Source of the DNA: Pseudomonas asplenii
GTDB taxonomy: Bacteria > Pseudomonadota > Gammaproteobacteria > Pseudomonadales > Pseudomonadaceae
Assembly: GCF_001293465.1 (NCBI RefSeq)
Contig: NZ_JSYZ01000004.1
Location: forward strand, 62,001 to 126,000
Length of the DNA stretch: 64,000 nucleotides
Reading direction: 5' to 3'
Below the pieces are notes generated by a model. The model saw nothing but the letters and a program-made list of their open reading frames with translations. It was not told the origin of the DNA and did not search any database. Both the position numbers and the translations under genes were made by a program. Shown piece by piece: positions 39,368-47,404 of this stretch (position 1 is its first letter; each line of letters opens with the position of its first letter).

Positions 39368-40981
39368 TCACTTGTGCGGCGCGCTTTCCGGCCGGTAGCC
39401 CAGGCGCAGGCCACCCCAGTGCCGGCCCTTGACCATGATCGGCACCGACAGGTCGTGCATCAGCTCGCCGGTATCGCGGGTATAGGTCTGCAGCAGCACC
39501 GGTTGCTGATGGCTGCCACAGCGAATGCCGGTGCGGTCATCGAACTTGCGCTTGGTGCGGTTCTGCAGGGCGTCCTTGGCCGCATCCCCGGTCAACGGCT
39601 GGGAAAACGCCTGGTTGTGGGTCGGCACGTAGCCTTGCGGGGTACAGGCGATGGCGAACACCAGCCCCTCATGACGGCTCAGCAGCGGCTCCTGGATCGC
39701 CGGCAAGACCTGGTCGGTGTAACGGTCGAAGCGGGTCTGGTACTTGGTCGGTGACGTGTTGGCAATGGGCTGGTAGCTGCGGTCGAACAGATCCTCGAGG
39801 CTGATGCGGTTCTGCTCGATATCGGCCTCGAAGCGGGCGGCGATCTGCGCCGCGCCCTCGCGCGCCAGGTCGTAGGCACGCTGGTGATAATCGTCCAGGC
39901 CGACCTCGGCCAGCCGTTCGCTGATGGTCTCGGCCTGCCCTTCCATCTGTACCGCAGCCTCGGCCAGCCGCCGGGTTTGCTGGTCACTGATCGACAGGTC
40001 GCCGCGCATCTGCTCTACGGCGCTGAACAGGCTGCCCAGTTGCTCGCGATTGTTCTGCGCGCCGTGGGCGATTTCGCTGACCTGGCTTTCCACCCCCGCC
40101 GCCAGCTGGGCAATATTTTCCAGTTGCCGGCCGGTGTGTTCGACCTGCTCGACACCGCTCTCCAGGTCCACCGACAACTGCTGGATCTGCTCCACCACCT
40201 GTGCCGTGCGCTGCTGGATATCGGCGACCATCACCCCCACCTCGTCGGTGGCGGCCGCGGTGCGCCCGGCCAGGCCACGCACTTCGTCGGCCACCACGGC
40301 GAAACCGCGTCCGTGCTCGCCGGCACGGGCCGCTTCGATGGCCGCATTGAGGGCCAACAGGTTGGTCTGGCTGGCGATCGCCTGGATCACCAGGGTCACT
40401 CGCTGGATTTCCTCGCTGCGCTGGCTCAGGGCCTCGATCAGTTGCCGACTGGCCGCCGCGCGCTGGCTGAGCTGGTGCATGCGGCTGATCGACTCCGACA
40501 GCACCGCGTGCCCCTCGGCACTGCTCTGCCGCGCCTCGCTGGCCGAACCCAGCGCCTGCTGGCTGAGCTGCGACGTGGCCTGCTCGGTGTCGATCACCCG
40601 TTCGGCGCTGCTGACGATCTGCGCCGCGGCATCGAGTTGCGATTGCAGCTTGCCGGCCAGTTGCTTGACCGCAAAGGCCACACCGGCGGCGGACAAGGCG
40701 TTATGGCTGGTGGCATAGGACAGGTCGCGGGTCAGTTCGCCCAGCGCATCGCCCTCGGCCTGGGCGGCAATGGCAGCCGGACGTGGACGCAACAGCGGCA
40801 ACCAGGCCAGCAGCAGCGCCAACGGCAGGCAGACGCCCAGGGACCAGTTGGCATAGGCCATGGCCGACAACAGCAGCGCCAGCCCGATGCTCTGCAGCAG
40901 CGGTACGAGCCAGCGTGGGGACGACTTCGACTGCGCCTCCAATGGCGCGAAAACCCCGGACAGAATTCCTTCTCCAGACAT
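39368..40981 (-). CDS. Methyl-accepting chemotaxis protein with C-terminal ligand-type domain
   Basis: A 537-aa chemoreceptor. Two closely spaced helices (about residues 24-66) anchor it, without a large periplasmic domain between them. The signalling domain follows, with the conserved hairpin tip [44 protein letters not shown] further domain of about 140 residues follows at the C-terminus ([20 protein letters not shown]...[16 protein letters not shown]), ending in [13 protein letters not shown]. This places the probable sensor region in the cytoplasm, behind the signalling domain. Confidence 0.9.
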   Translation of the reverse strand: MSGEGILSGVFAPLEAQSKSSPRWLVPLLQSIGLALLLSAMAYANWSLGVCLPLALLLAWLPLLRPRPAAIAAQAEGDALGELTRDLSYATSHNALSAAGVAFAVKQLAGKLQSQLDAAAQIVSSAERVIDTEQATSQLSQQALGSASEARQSSAEGHAVLSESISRMHQLSQRAAASRQLIEALSQRSEEIQRVTLVIQAIASQTNLLALNAAIEAARAGEHGRGFAVVADEVRGLAGRTAAATDEVGVMVADIQQRTAQVVEQIQQLSVDLESGVEQVEHTGRQLENIAQLAAGVESQVSEIAHGAQNNREQLGSLFSAVEQMRGDLSISDQQTRRLAEAAVQMEGQAETISERLAEVGLDDYHQRAYDLAREGAAQIAARFEADIEQNRISLEDLFDRSYQPIANTSPTKYQTRFDRYTDQVLPAIQEPLLSRHEGLVFAIACTPQGYVPTHNQAFSQPLTGDAAKDALQNRTKRKFDDRTGIRCGSHQQPVLLQTYTRDTGELMHDLSVPIMVKGRHWGGLRLGYRPESAPHK

Positions 40982-41293
40982 AGGCGTTACCCACTCTCGG
41001 CTTTTGATTGTTTTCCTTCATTAAACGCCATCACACGGCCATTATCCATGGTCCATTAGTGGTAATCGGCGAAGGGGAACGATCCAGGGGACCGGGCGGC
41101 GCTGGAGAACGTGAGAGGGCTCAGGGGCAACACCGCAGGAACTGACGAGCGGCCGGGTCGGGACTCTGCACGCCGTACCCGCGCGGCGAAGTGCTCGCAG
41201 CCGATCGTGTCGGGGCGTCGGGTACGGCGTCTATCGGCGCTTGCATCGGGGCGCTTTGGCACCCCGACGAGGCCGCGGGCATCAGGAGGCCGA
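40982..41293. other. 312-bp gap with strong inverted repeats
   Basis: It holds the 5' leader of the chemoreceptor gene and the 3' flank of the DksA-like gene. A perfect 12-bp inverted repeat ACGCCGTACCCG/CGGGTACGGCGT (41170-41181, 41219-41230) and a smaller TCGGGG/CCCCGA hairpin (about 41247-41268) are present. No protein-coding frame is credible. A terminator or structured RNA is possible. Confidence 0.5.
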
Positions 41294-41698
41294 TCAGGCC
41301 TGGCGCTGGTGCTTGTCGATCTGCTCGTGACGCTCCTGCGCCTCGATGCAGTATTTGGTGGTCGGGCTGATCAGCAGGCGCTTGAGGCCAATAGGATCGC
41401 CACTGTCGTCACACCAGCCGAAGGAGTCGTCGCGAATGCGGTCCAGGGCCTGTTCCAGCTGCGGCAGCATGCGCTGGTCGCGATCGATCGCGTTCACCAG
41501 CCAGGTGCGCTCTTCTTCAACGGACGCGGCGTCGGCCGGGTCTGCCGGAGTATCGAGGCTTTCGATGGCGACACGGTTCTGCTCGATACGCTCGTGGGTT
41601 TCTACTTTCATGGCTTGCAACAGTTCGGTGAAGAAAGCCAGTTGCTCGGCGTTCATGTAGTCGTCCGCCGGCATGGCCAGCAACTTTTCCTTTGTCAT
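41294..41698 (-). CDS. dksA2: DksA/TraR-family regulator lacking a full zinc finger (DksA2-like)
   Basis: A 134-aa protein. It has the long helical hairpin with the acidic tip DPADAA (D53, D56, A58), the DxxDxA motif that enters the RNA polymerase secondary channel. The four-Cys zinc finger is reduced to C96-D-D-S99 and C117-I-E-A120, so only two Cys remain. This is the pattern of zinc-independent DksA2, which replaces DksA under zinc limitation. The start chosen is the ATG at 41698; an upstream in-frame ATG at 41725 lacks family support. No Zur-like site was found upstream. Confidence 0.85.
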   Translation of the reverse strand: MTKEKLLAMPADDYMNAEQLAFFTELLQAMKVETHERIEQNRVAIESLDTPADPADAASVEEERTWLVNAIDRDQRMLPQLEQALDRIRDDSFGWCDDSGDPIGLKRLLISPTTKYCIEAQERHEQIDKHQRQA

Positions 41699-42042
41699 TG
41701 ATTTCTCTATAGAAAATACGTGCATTAAGGCGAATTAGGGAGCGTTCTGGGCACCTGAGGGGATGCACAGAAAGGCGCCGTCCATTCCAAGCGCCACCCG
41801 GCACTCAATTTACGAGGGGCGGCAGTCTAAGGCCGAGTTATCGAGTCAGCAACAGAAATGACAGCAAAATCATTTCGATCGCCCCGAACAGGCGCGATGA
41901 AGCCCTGTATACGGGGGATCGGAATGCTTTTATAACAAGAAATTCCCTGGCCTGCCTGCAGCCGGGAGACGGACGGCAGTGGCCAGCGGGCCGGGAATGG
42001 CCGCACCGCAGGCGCCAACCCTGCGCGCGGCCTCGACTGCCA
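41699..42042. other. 344-bp gap upstream of the DksA-like gene
   Basis: Non-coding as far as can be seen. It should hold the promoter of the DksA-like gene on the minus strand and the 3' flank of the acyl-CoA ligase operon. No clear terminator stem, Zur-type palindrome or RNA gene was identified. Confidence 0.4.
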
Positions 42043-43749
42043 CTATTCGCGCAAGGCCCTGCGCAATACCTTGCCCACCGTGGTCTTGGGCAGTTCCTCG
42101 ACCCGGAACTCGACGATCCTCGGCACCTTGTAGCCGGTCAGGTACTCCCGGCAATGCGCCAGCAACTGCGTTTCGGTCAAACCCGGATCCCGCCGCACGA
42201 CGAAGATCTTCACCCGCTCCCCGGTCACCTGGTCCGGCACACCGATCGCCGCCACCTCGGCCACGCCCGGATGCAGCGCCACCACGTCCTCGATCTCGTT
42301 GGGATAGACGTTGAAGCCCGACACCAGAATCATGTCCTTCTTGCGATCCACCAGGCGGATGAAGCCCTGCGCGTTCATCACCCCGATGTCCCCGGTTGAC
42401 AGCCAGCCGTCAGCATCAAGGACCTTGGCCGTCTCGTCCGGGCGCTTCCAGTAACCCTTCATGACCTGTGGCCCACGTACCTGCAGCTCGCCCTCCTCGC
42501 CGATTTCCGCCAGCGTGCCGTCCTCGCGGACGAAGCGCACCCAGGTCGACGGCAACGGCACCCCGATGGTCCCGCTGAACTCGCCCTCGCGCATGCGCTT
42601 GATATCGATCGGGCTGATGCTCACCACCGGCGAGCACTCGGTCAGCCCGTAGCCCTCGATGATCGGCACCCCGGTCACCTCCTGCCAGCGCCGTGCCACG
42701 GCGGTGTGGGTGGCCATGCCGCCGGCGATCGCCAGCTTCAGGTCGGAGAAGTCCCGGGCGCGGAATTCGTCGTTTTCCAGCAGGCCGTTGAACAGCGTGT
42801 TGACCCCGACGATGCCGTTGAACTTCTCCTTGCGCAGGATCATCTGCACCCGTTTCACGTCCCGCGGGTTGGCAATGAGGATGTTGCGCCCGCCCAGGCA
42901 CATGAACATCAGGCAGTTCACCGTCAGCGACAGTACGTGGTACAGCGGCAACAGGGTGACGTTGGTCTCCTGCCGGTTCTCGTCGAGCTGGTCGCCGACC
43001 CAGGCCTTGGCCTGCATCAGGTTGGCGAGGATGTTGCGATGAGTGAGCATCGCGCCCTTGGCGTCGCCGGTGGTGCCGCCGGTGTATTGCAGGAAGGCGA
43101 TGTCATCGTGGGCCAGTGCCACCGGCCTGGCCTTCAGCCCGCGGGCCTGCTTCAGCATCGCCGGAAAACGGATCGAACCCGGCAGGTCGAAGCGTGGCAC
43201 CTGCTTCTGCACATGGCGCAGCACGAAGTTCAGCGCAGCGCCCTTGAAGGTCCCGACCAGGTCCCCGATGGCCGCCACCACGATGTTCTTCAGCGAACTG
43301 CCGTCCATCGCCTGTTCCAGGGTGTGGGCGAAGTTCTCGAAGATCACCAGGGTTTCGGCGCCGCTGTCCTTGAGCAGGTGCTTGAGCTCGCGGGCGGTAT
43401 ACAGCGGGTTGACGTTGACCACCACGGCGCCGGCCAGCAGGGTGCCGAACAGGCAGATCGGGTACTGCAGGCAGTTGGGCATCATCAACGCCACGCGATC
43501 GCCCTTCTTCACCCCGCGCGACTGCAGCCAGGCGGTGAAGGCGAAGACCCGGCGCTCCCATTCGTCATAGCCCATCTCGGTGCCGATACTGACGTAGGCC
43601 ACCCGCTGGCGGTACTTCTCCACATGTTCGAGGAACACCTCGCGCAGCGACGGGTAACGGTCGATCTCGGCCTCGACATCCGCCGGCACGCCGGGGTGGT
43701 AGGCCTTCACCCAGACACGTTCGGTACTCTGCAGGCTCGCGACACTCAT
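42043..43749 (-). CDS. Long-chain fatty acyl-CoA ligase (FadD-type)
   Basis: A 568-aa AMP-forming ligase. The P-loop-like motif is LQYTGGTTGDAKGAMLTHRN, the adenylate motif GYGLTECSP, then the D/GWLSTGDIG and DRKKDMILVSGFNVYPNEIE hinge, and the C-terminal catalytic Lys in PKTTVGKVLRRAL. It activates fatty acids to acyl-CoA. It is last in a five-gene operon (dehydrogenase, reductase, hydratase, thiolase, ligase) with a clean AAGGAG site 5-10 bp before the ATG. Confidence 0.93.
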   Translation of the reverse strand: MSVASLQSTERVWVKAYHPGVPADVEAEIDRYPSLREVFLEHVEKYRQRVAYVSIGTEMGYDEWERRVFAFTAWLQSRGVKKGDRVALMMPNCLQYPICLFGTLLAGAVVVNVNPLYTARELKHLLKDSGAETLVIFENFAHTLEQAMDGSSLKNIVVAAIGDLVGTFKGAALNFVLRHVQKQVPRFDLPGSIRFPAMLKQARGLKARPVALAHDDIAFLQYTGGTTGDAKGAMLTHRNILANLMQAKAWVGDQLDENRQETNVTLLPLYHVLSLTVNCLMFMCLGGRNILIANPRDVKRVQMILRKEKFNGIVGVNTLFNGLLENDEFRARDFSDLKLAIAGGMATHTAVARRWQEVTGVPIIEGYGLTECSPVVSISPIDIKRMREGEFSGTIGVPLPSTWVRFVREDGTLAEIGEEGELQVRGPQVMKGYWKRPDETAKVLDADGWLSTGDIGVMNAQGFIRLVDRKKDMILVSGFNVYPNEIEDVVALHPGVAEVAAIGVPDQVTGERVKIFVVRRDPGLTETQLLAHCREYLTGYKVPRIVEFRVEELPKTTVGKVLRRALRE

Positions 43750-43770
43750 GGCAGTCTCCTTGTTGTTGTT

Positions 43771-45069
43771 TTATTTTTCGACGATCGCCGTCACGCCCAG
43801 GCCGCCAGCGGCACACACGGAAATCAGCCCGCGGCCGCCACCGCGCTGGTCGATGGCCTTGGCCAGGCTCGCCAGCAGCCTGCCGCCGGTGGCGGCGAAC
43901 GGATGTCCGCAACCCAGCGAACCGCCATTGACATTGAGCCTGCTGCGGTCGATGGAGCCCAACGGCGCCTCCAGCCCCAGCCGCTCACGGCAATAGTCGG
44001 CATCCTCCCAGGCCTTGAGCGTACACAGCACCTGTGCGGCGAAGGCTTCGTGGATCTCGTAGAAGTCGAAGTCCTGCAGGCTCAGGCCTTCGCGGGCGAG
44101 CATTCGTGGCACGGCGTAGGCCGGGGCCATCAGCAACCCTTCGCTGCCATCGACGAAATTCACCGCTGCGGTTTCGCCGGTACGCAGGTAGGCCAGCACC
44201 GGCAGGTTGTGCGCCGCCGCCCACGCCTCGCTGGCCAGCAGCACCACCGAGGCGCCGTCGGTCAAGGGCGTCGAGTTGCCGGCCGTGAGGGTGCCGTTGC
44301 GCTTGTCGTAGGCCGGTCCCAGCCCCGCAAGCCTCTCCAGGCTGGCGTCGGCGCGCAGGTTGTTGTCGCGCTGGAGTCCGCGATACGGGGTGATCAGGTC
44401 GTCGAAAAAGCCCCGCTGATAAGCCGCATGGAGCGACTGGTGGCTGCTCAGGGCCAACTCATCCTGGGCCAGTCGCCTGATCTGCCAACGCTTGGCCATC
44501 TCCTCGCAGTGCTCGCCCATGGACAGCCCGGTGCGCGGCTCGCCATTGCGCGGCAGCAGCGGCTTGAAGAACATCGACGGGCGAATGCCGAGCAGGCTGC
44601 GCAGCTTGCCCAGGGTATCCTTGCTGCGATTGGCTTCCAGCAGGATTCGGCGCAACGACTCGTTGATGCCGATCGGCGCATCCGAGGTGGTGTCGGAGCC
44701 GCCGGCGACCCCGACCTCGATCTGCCCCAGGGCGATCTTGTTGGCCACCAGCAGCGCCGCCTCCAGGCCCGTGCCGCAGGCCTGCTGGATGTCATAGGCC
44801 GGAGTTTGCGGCGCCAGCGTGGTGGACAGCAGCGTCTCGCGGGCCAGGTTGAAGTCCCGCGAATGCTTGATCACCGCCCCGGCGGCGAACTCGCCGAGGC
44901 GCTGGCCATGCAGGCCGAAGCGCTCGACCAGCCCTTGCAGGGCGGCGGCCAGCAGGTCCTGGTTGCTGTCATGGGAATACGCGGTATTGGAGCGGGCAAA
45001 CGGAATCCGGTTGCCGCCGAGAATCGCGACCCGTCGTACCGGGGCCGGGGTGAAACTGTATTCGGTCAT
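43771..45069 (-). CDS. Acetyl-CoA C-acyltransferase (thiolase, FadI/FadA2-like)
   Basis: A 432-aa thiolase. The nucleophilic Cys is in IQQACGTGLEAALLV, the His in EIHEAFAAQVL, and the C-terminal Cys in SVCAAGGLG, with NVNGGSLGCGHPFAATGGR. It should cleave 3-ketoacyl-CoA to acetyl-CoA and a shortened acyl-CoA. The start is the ATG at 45069 (TEYSFTPAPVRRVAILGG). The gap to the ligase start is 21 bp. Confidence 0.93.
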   Translation of the reverse strand: MTEYSFTPAPVRRVAILGGNRIPFARSNTAYSHDSNQDLLAAALQGLVERFGLHGQRLGEFAAGAVIKHSRDFNLARETLLSTTLAPQTPAYDIQQACGTGLEAALLVANKIALGQIEVGVAGGSDTTSDAPIGINESLRRILLEANRSKDTLGKLRSLLGIRPSMFFKPLLPRNGEPRTGLSMGEHCEEMAKRWQIRRLAQDELALSSHQSLHAAYQRGFFDDLITPYRGLQRDNNLRADASLERLAGLGPAYDKRNGTLTAGNSTPLTDGASVVLLASEAWAAAHNLPVLAYLRTGETAAVNFVDGSEGLLMAPAYAVPRMLAREGLSLQDFDFYEIHEAFAAQVLCTLKAWEDADYCRERLGLEAPLGSIDRSRLNVNGGSLGCGHPFAATGGRLLASLAKAIDQRGGGRGLISVCAAGGLGVTAIVEK

Positions 45070-45133
45070 GCGGAGTTTCCTTCCATACACTGGCCCTTGT
45101 CTCTTGTGTTTCCTGTGGAAGCGGGCGGCGTGT

Positions 45134-46018
45134 TCAAGTGAGCGTGAACACCCCACGCATGTGCGGTTTGTCGCCCGCCGCCGTGCGCACTTCAAAGGCC
45201 TGGCGCGCCTCGGAGGACGGCAACTTCCATAACGTCGCACTGCCGGGCAGGAACATCGGCAGCTTGAACTCGCAGTCGAGCCCGGCCGCGTCCAGGGGCC
45301 GCGGTGGCTGTTGCGCCGCCAGGGCCCGGCCGAGGGTCCACATGCCATGGGCGATCGGCCGCTTGAAACCGAACAGCCGGGCGCCTGGCCAGGAGGTGTG
45401 GATCGGGTTGTGATCGCCCGACACCCAGGCAAAACGCCGTCCCAGGTCCGCCGCCAGCGGCCAGCGCTGGGTCAGGACCCATGCCTGTTCATCCGGCTCC
45501 AGCTCACCCTGCCAGGGCTCGCCGACCGGCGCGGCGACACCCCGGCGCAGGTACAGGCTCTCGCTTTCCCAGACCAGGCTGCCATCGCCATGGGCCTGGC
45601 TGACGATCAGCAGCGCCTGCCCCTTGGGGTGCGCCACCCAGCGTTCGCAATGCACCTGCAGGCGCAACGCCTGGCCCTCGTGCAGCCGCCGGTACTGGCG
45701 GATGCGATTGGCCAGGTGCACCATGCCGCTGGCCGGCCAGGGAAACGCCGGGCTGGTCAGCAGGAGCAGGTGCAGGGGAAACGCCAGGGTGTGCACGAAG
45801 GACAGCGGCACCCCGTGTCCGCGGCGAAAGCCACAGGCACGGGCGTAACGCTCGATATCCGCCGCGCGCAGTTCCACCGCCGGCCGTACCAGCCGCTCCT
45901 GCGGCAGGCGCGGCGCCCCCTCGACCTTGGGCTTGCGCAGGCTGCGCAAGCCGCTCCACAGCAACTGGCCGGTCGAAGGCACCGGATCGATGATACGAAG
46001 GGTCGAATCGGCGTTCAT
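45134..46018 (-). CDS. MaoC-type (R)-enoyl-CoA hydratase (HtdX-like)
   Basis: A 294-aa double hot-dog protein. The C-terminal half has the hydratase motif WVSGDHNPIHTSWPGARLFGFKRPIAHGMW, carrying the catalytic Asp-His pair. The N-terminal half is a degenerate hot-dog. MaoC hydratases make (R)-3-hydroxyacyl-CoA, unlike FadB. It lies 3 bp after the FabG4-like gene. In mycobacteria the homologous pair htdX-fabG4 sits with fadA2 and fadE5 (from memory). Confidence 0.9.
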   Translation of the reverse strand: MNADSTLRIIDPVPSTGQLLWSGLRSLRKPKVEGAPRLPQERLVRPAVELRAADIERYARACGFRRGHGVPLSFVHTLAFPLHLLLLTSPAFPWPASGMVHLANRIRQYRRLHEGQALRLQVHCERWVAHPKGQALLIVSQAHGDGSLVWESESLYLRRGVAAPVGEPWQGELEPDEQAWVLTQRWPLAADLGRRFAWVSGDHNPIHTSWPGARLFGFKRPIAHGMWTLGRALAAQQPPRPLDAAGLDCEFKLPMFLPGSATLWKLPSSEARQAFEVRTAAGDKPHMRGVFTLT

Positions 46019-46021
46019 GGT

Positions 46022-47374
46022 TCAGGCCCCCAGCAGGCTTTGCCCGCACACGCGGACCACCTGCCCGTTGATCCCGCCGGAAGCCGGGTGTGCCAGCCAG
46101 GCGATGGTCTGCGCCACGTCCTCGGCCTGCCCGCCCTGGGACATGGCGTTCATCCGCCGCCCCGCCTCGCGGATCAGCAGCGGGATCTTCGCGGTCATCT
46201 GGGTCTCGATGAACCCCGGCGCCACGCCATTGACCGTCACCTGCTGCCGCCCGGCCAATGGCGCCAGGCCCTGCACCAGGCCGATCACCCCGGCCTTGGA
46301 GGTGGCATAGTTGCTCTGCCCGAGATTGCCGGCGATCCCGGAAATCGACGACACGCAGACGATCCGCCCGCCGGGGTTGAGCCCCTGCCCTTCGAGCAGC
46401 GCCGTGCTCAGTCGCAGCGGCGCCTCGAGGTTGACCGCCATGACCTTGCGCCAGGCCGCTTCGGTCATCTTCGCCAGGGTCTTGTCCTGGGTGATGCCGG
46501 CGTTGTGCACGACGATATCGAAGGCCCCGTGCTCCCCGACAAAGGCCAGCAGGCGCTCGGCGGCCTGCGGCGCGGTGATGTCCATGGCCAGCGCCGTGCC
46601 CCCCAGTGAACCGGCCACCTGCTGCAACTGCGCCTCGACCGGTGGAATATCCAGGCAGACCACCTCGGCGCCCTCGCCGGCCAGCACCTGGGCGATCGCC
46701 AGGCCGATACCGCGACAGGACCCGGTGACCAGCGCCCGGCGTCCGGCCAGCGGCCGCTGCCAGTCGACGGCCTTGGGCACATCCACCGCCTCGGCGATGC
46801 GCACCACCTGGCCGGAAACATAGGCGGAACGGCGCGACAGGAAGAAGCGCAGGCTGCTGTCCATTTCCGTTTCCGCACCGGGTTCCACGTACAGCAACTG
46901 CACGGTGATGGCCTTGCGCAGCTCCTTGCCCAGCGAGCGCACAAAGCCCTCCAGGGCCCGTTGTACCACGGCCTGGGCCAGTTCCGCGCAGTGCTCCGGC
47001 GGCGTGCCCAGCACCAGCACGCGACCGTGCTGGCTCAAGCGCCGGACATTGGCATGGAAGAACCGGTACAACTCGTCCAGTTGGGCGATATCGGCCAGGC
47101 CGCTGGCATCGAACACCAGGCCCTGGACCTTGACCGTGGAGGGAGCCTCGACACTCGCCGGGGCGGCGGCGACCGTCTCGGTAGCGGCGAAGATCCGCTG
47201 CAACTCGCCCAGCAACCGGCCTTGTGGCGCCCCCGCCAAGACCACCGGATTGAGATGGTTGCCCACCTGCCCCTGCCGGTAGCGCTGCAGCGGCAACGGT
47301 TGCGGCAAGCCGACCGAGCGGGCCAGGCGCCGCCCCCAGGGCGAATTGACGAAAGCAAGATAACTGTCAGACAT
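46022..47374 (-). CDS. High-molecular-weight 3-oxoacyl reductase (FabG4-like)
   Basis: A 450-aa SDR, about 200 residues longer than classical FabG. The extra N-terminal half (residues 1-205) is a degenerate Rossmann-like domain as in mycobacterial FabG4. The C-terminal SDR half has VTGSCRGIGLAIA, HNAGITQD, catalytic Ser in VSSISGIAG and Tyr-Lys in NYATSKAG. It can interconvert 3-oxoacyl and (R)-3-hydroxyacyl thioesters. Next to a MaoC hydratase and a thiolase, a role in degradation is likelier than in synthesis. Confidence 0.9.
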   Translation of the reverse strand: MSDSYLAFVNSPWGRRLARSVGLPQPLPLQRYRQGQVGNHLNPVVLAGAPQGRLLGELQRIFAATETVAAAPASVEAPSTVKVQGLVFDASGLADIAQLDELYRFFHANVRRLSQHGRVLVLGTPPEHCAELAQAVVQRALEGFVRSLGKELRKAITVQLLYVEPGAETEMDSSLRFFLSRRSAYVSGQVVRIAEAVDVPKAVDWQRPLAGRRALVTGSCRGIGLAIAQVLAGEGAEVVCLDIPPVEAQLQQVAGSLGGTALAMDITAPQAAERLLAFVGEHGAFDIVVHNAGITQDKTLAKMTEAAWRKVMAVNLEAPLRLSTALLEGQGLNPGGRIVCVSSISGIAGNLGQSNYATSKAGVIGLVQGLAPLAGRQQVTVNGVAPGFIETQMTAKIPLLIREAGRRMNAMSQGGQAEDVAQTIAWLAHPASGGINGQVVRVCGQSLLGA

Positions 47375-47404
47375 GAAAGAATTCCGTTCCAGACCCGAGA
47401 AAGA

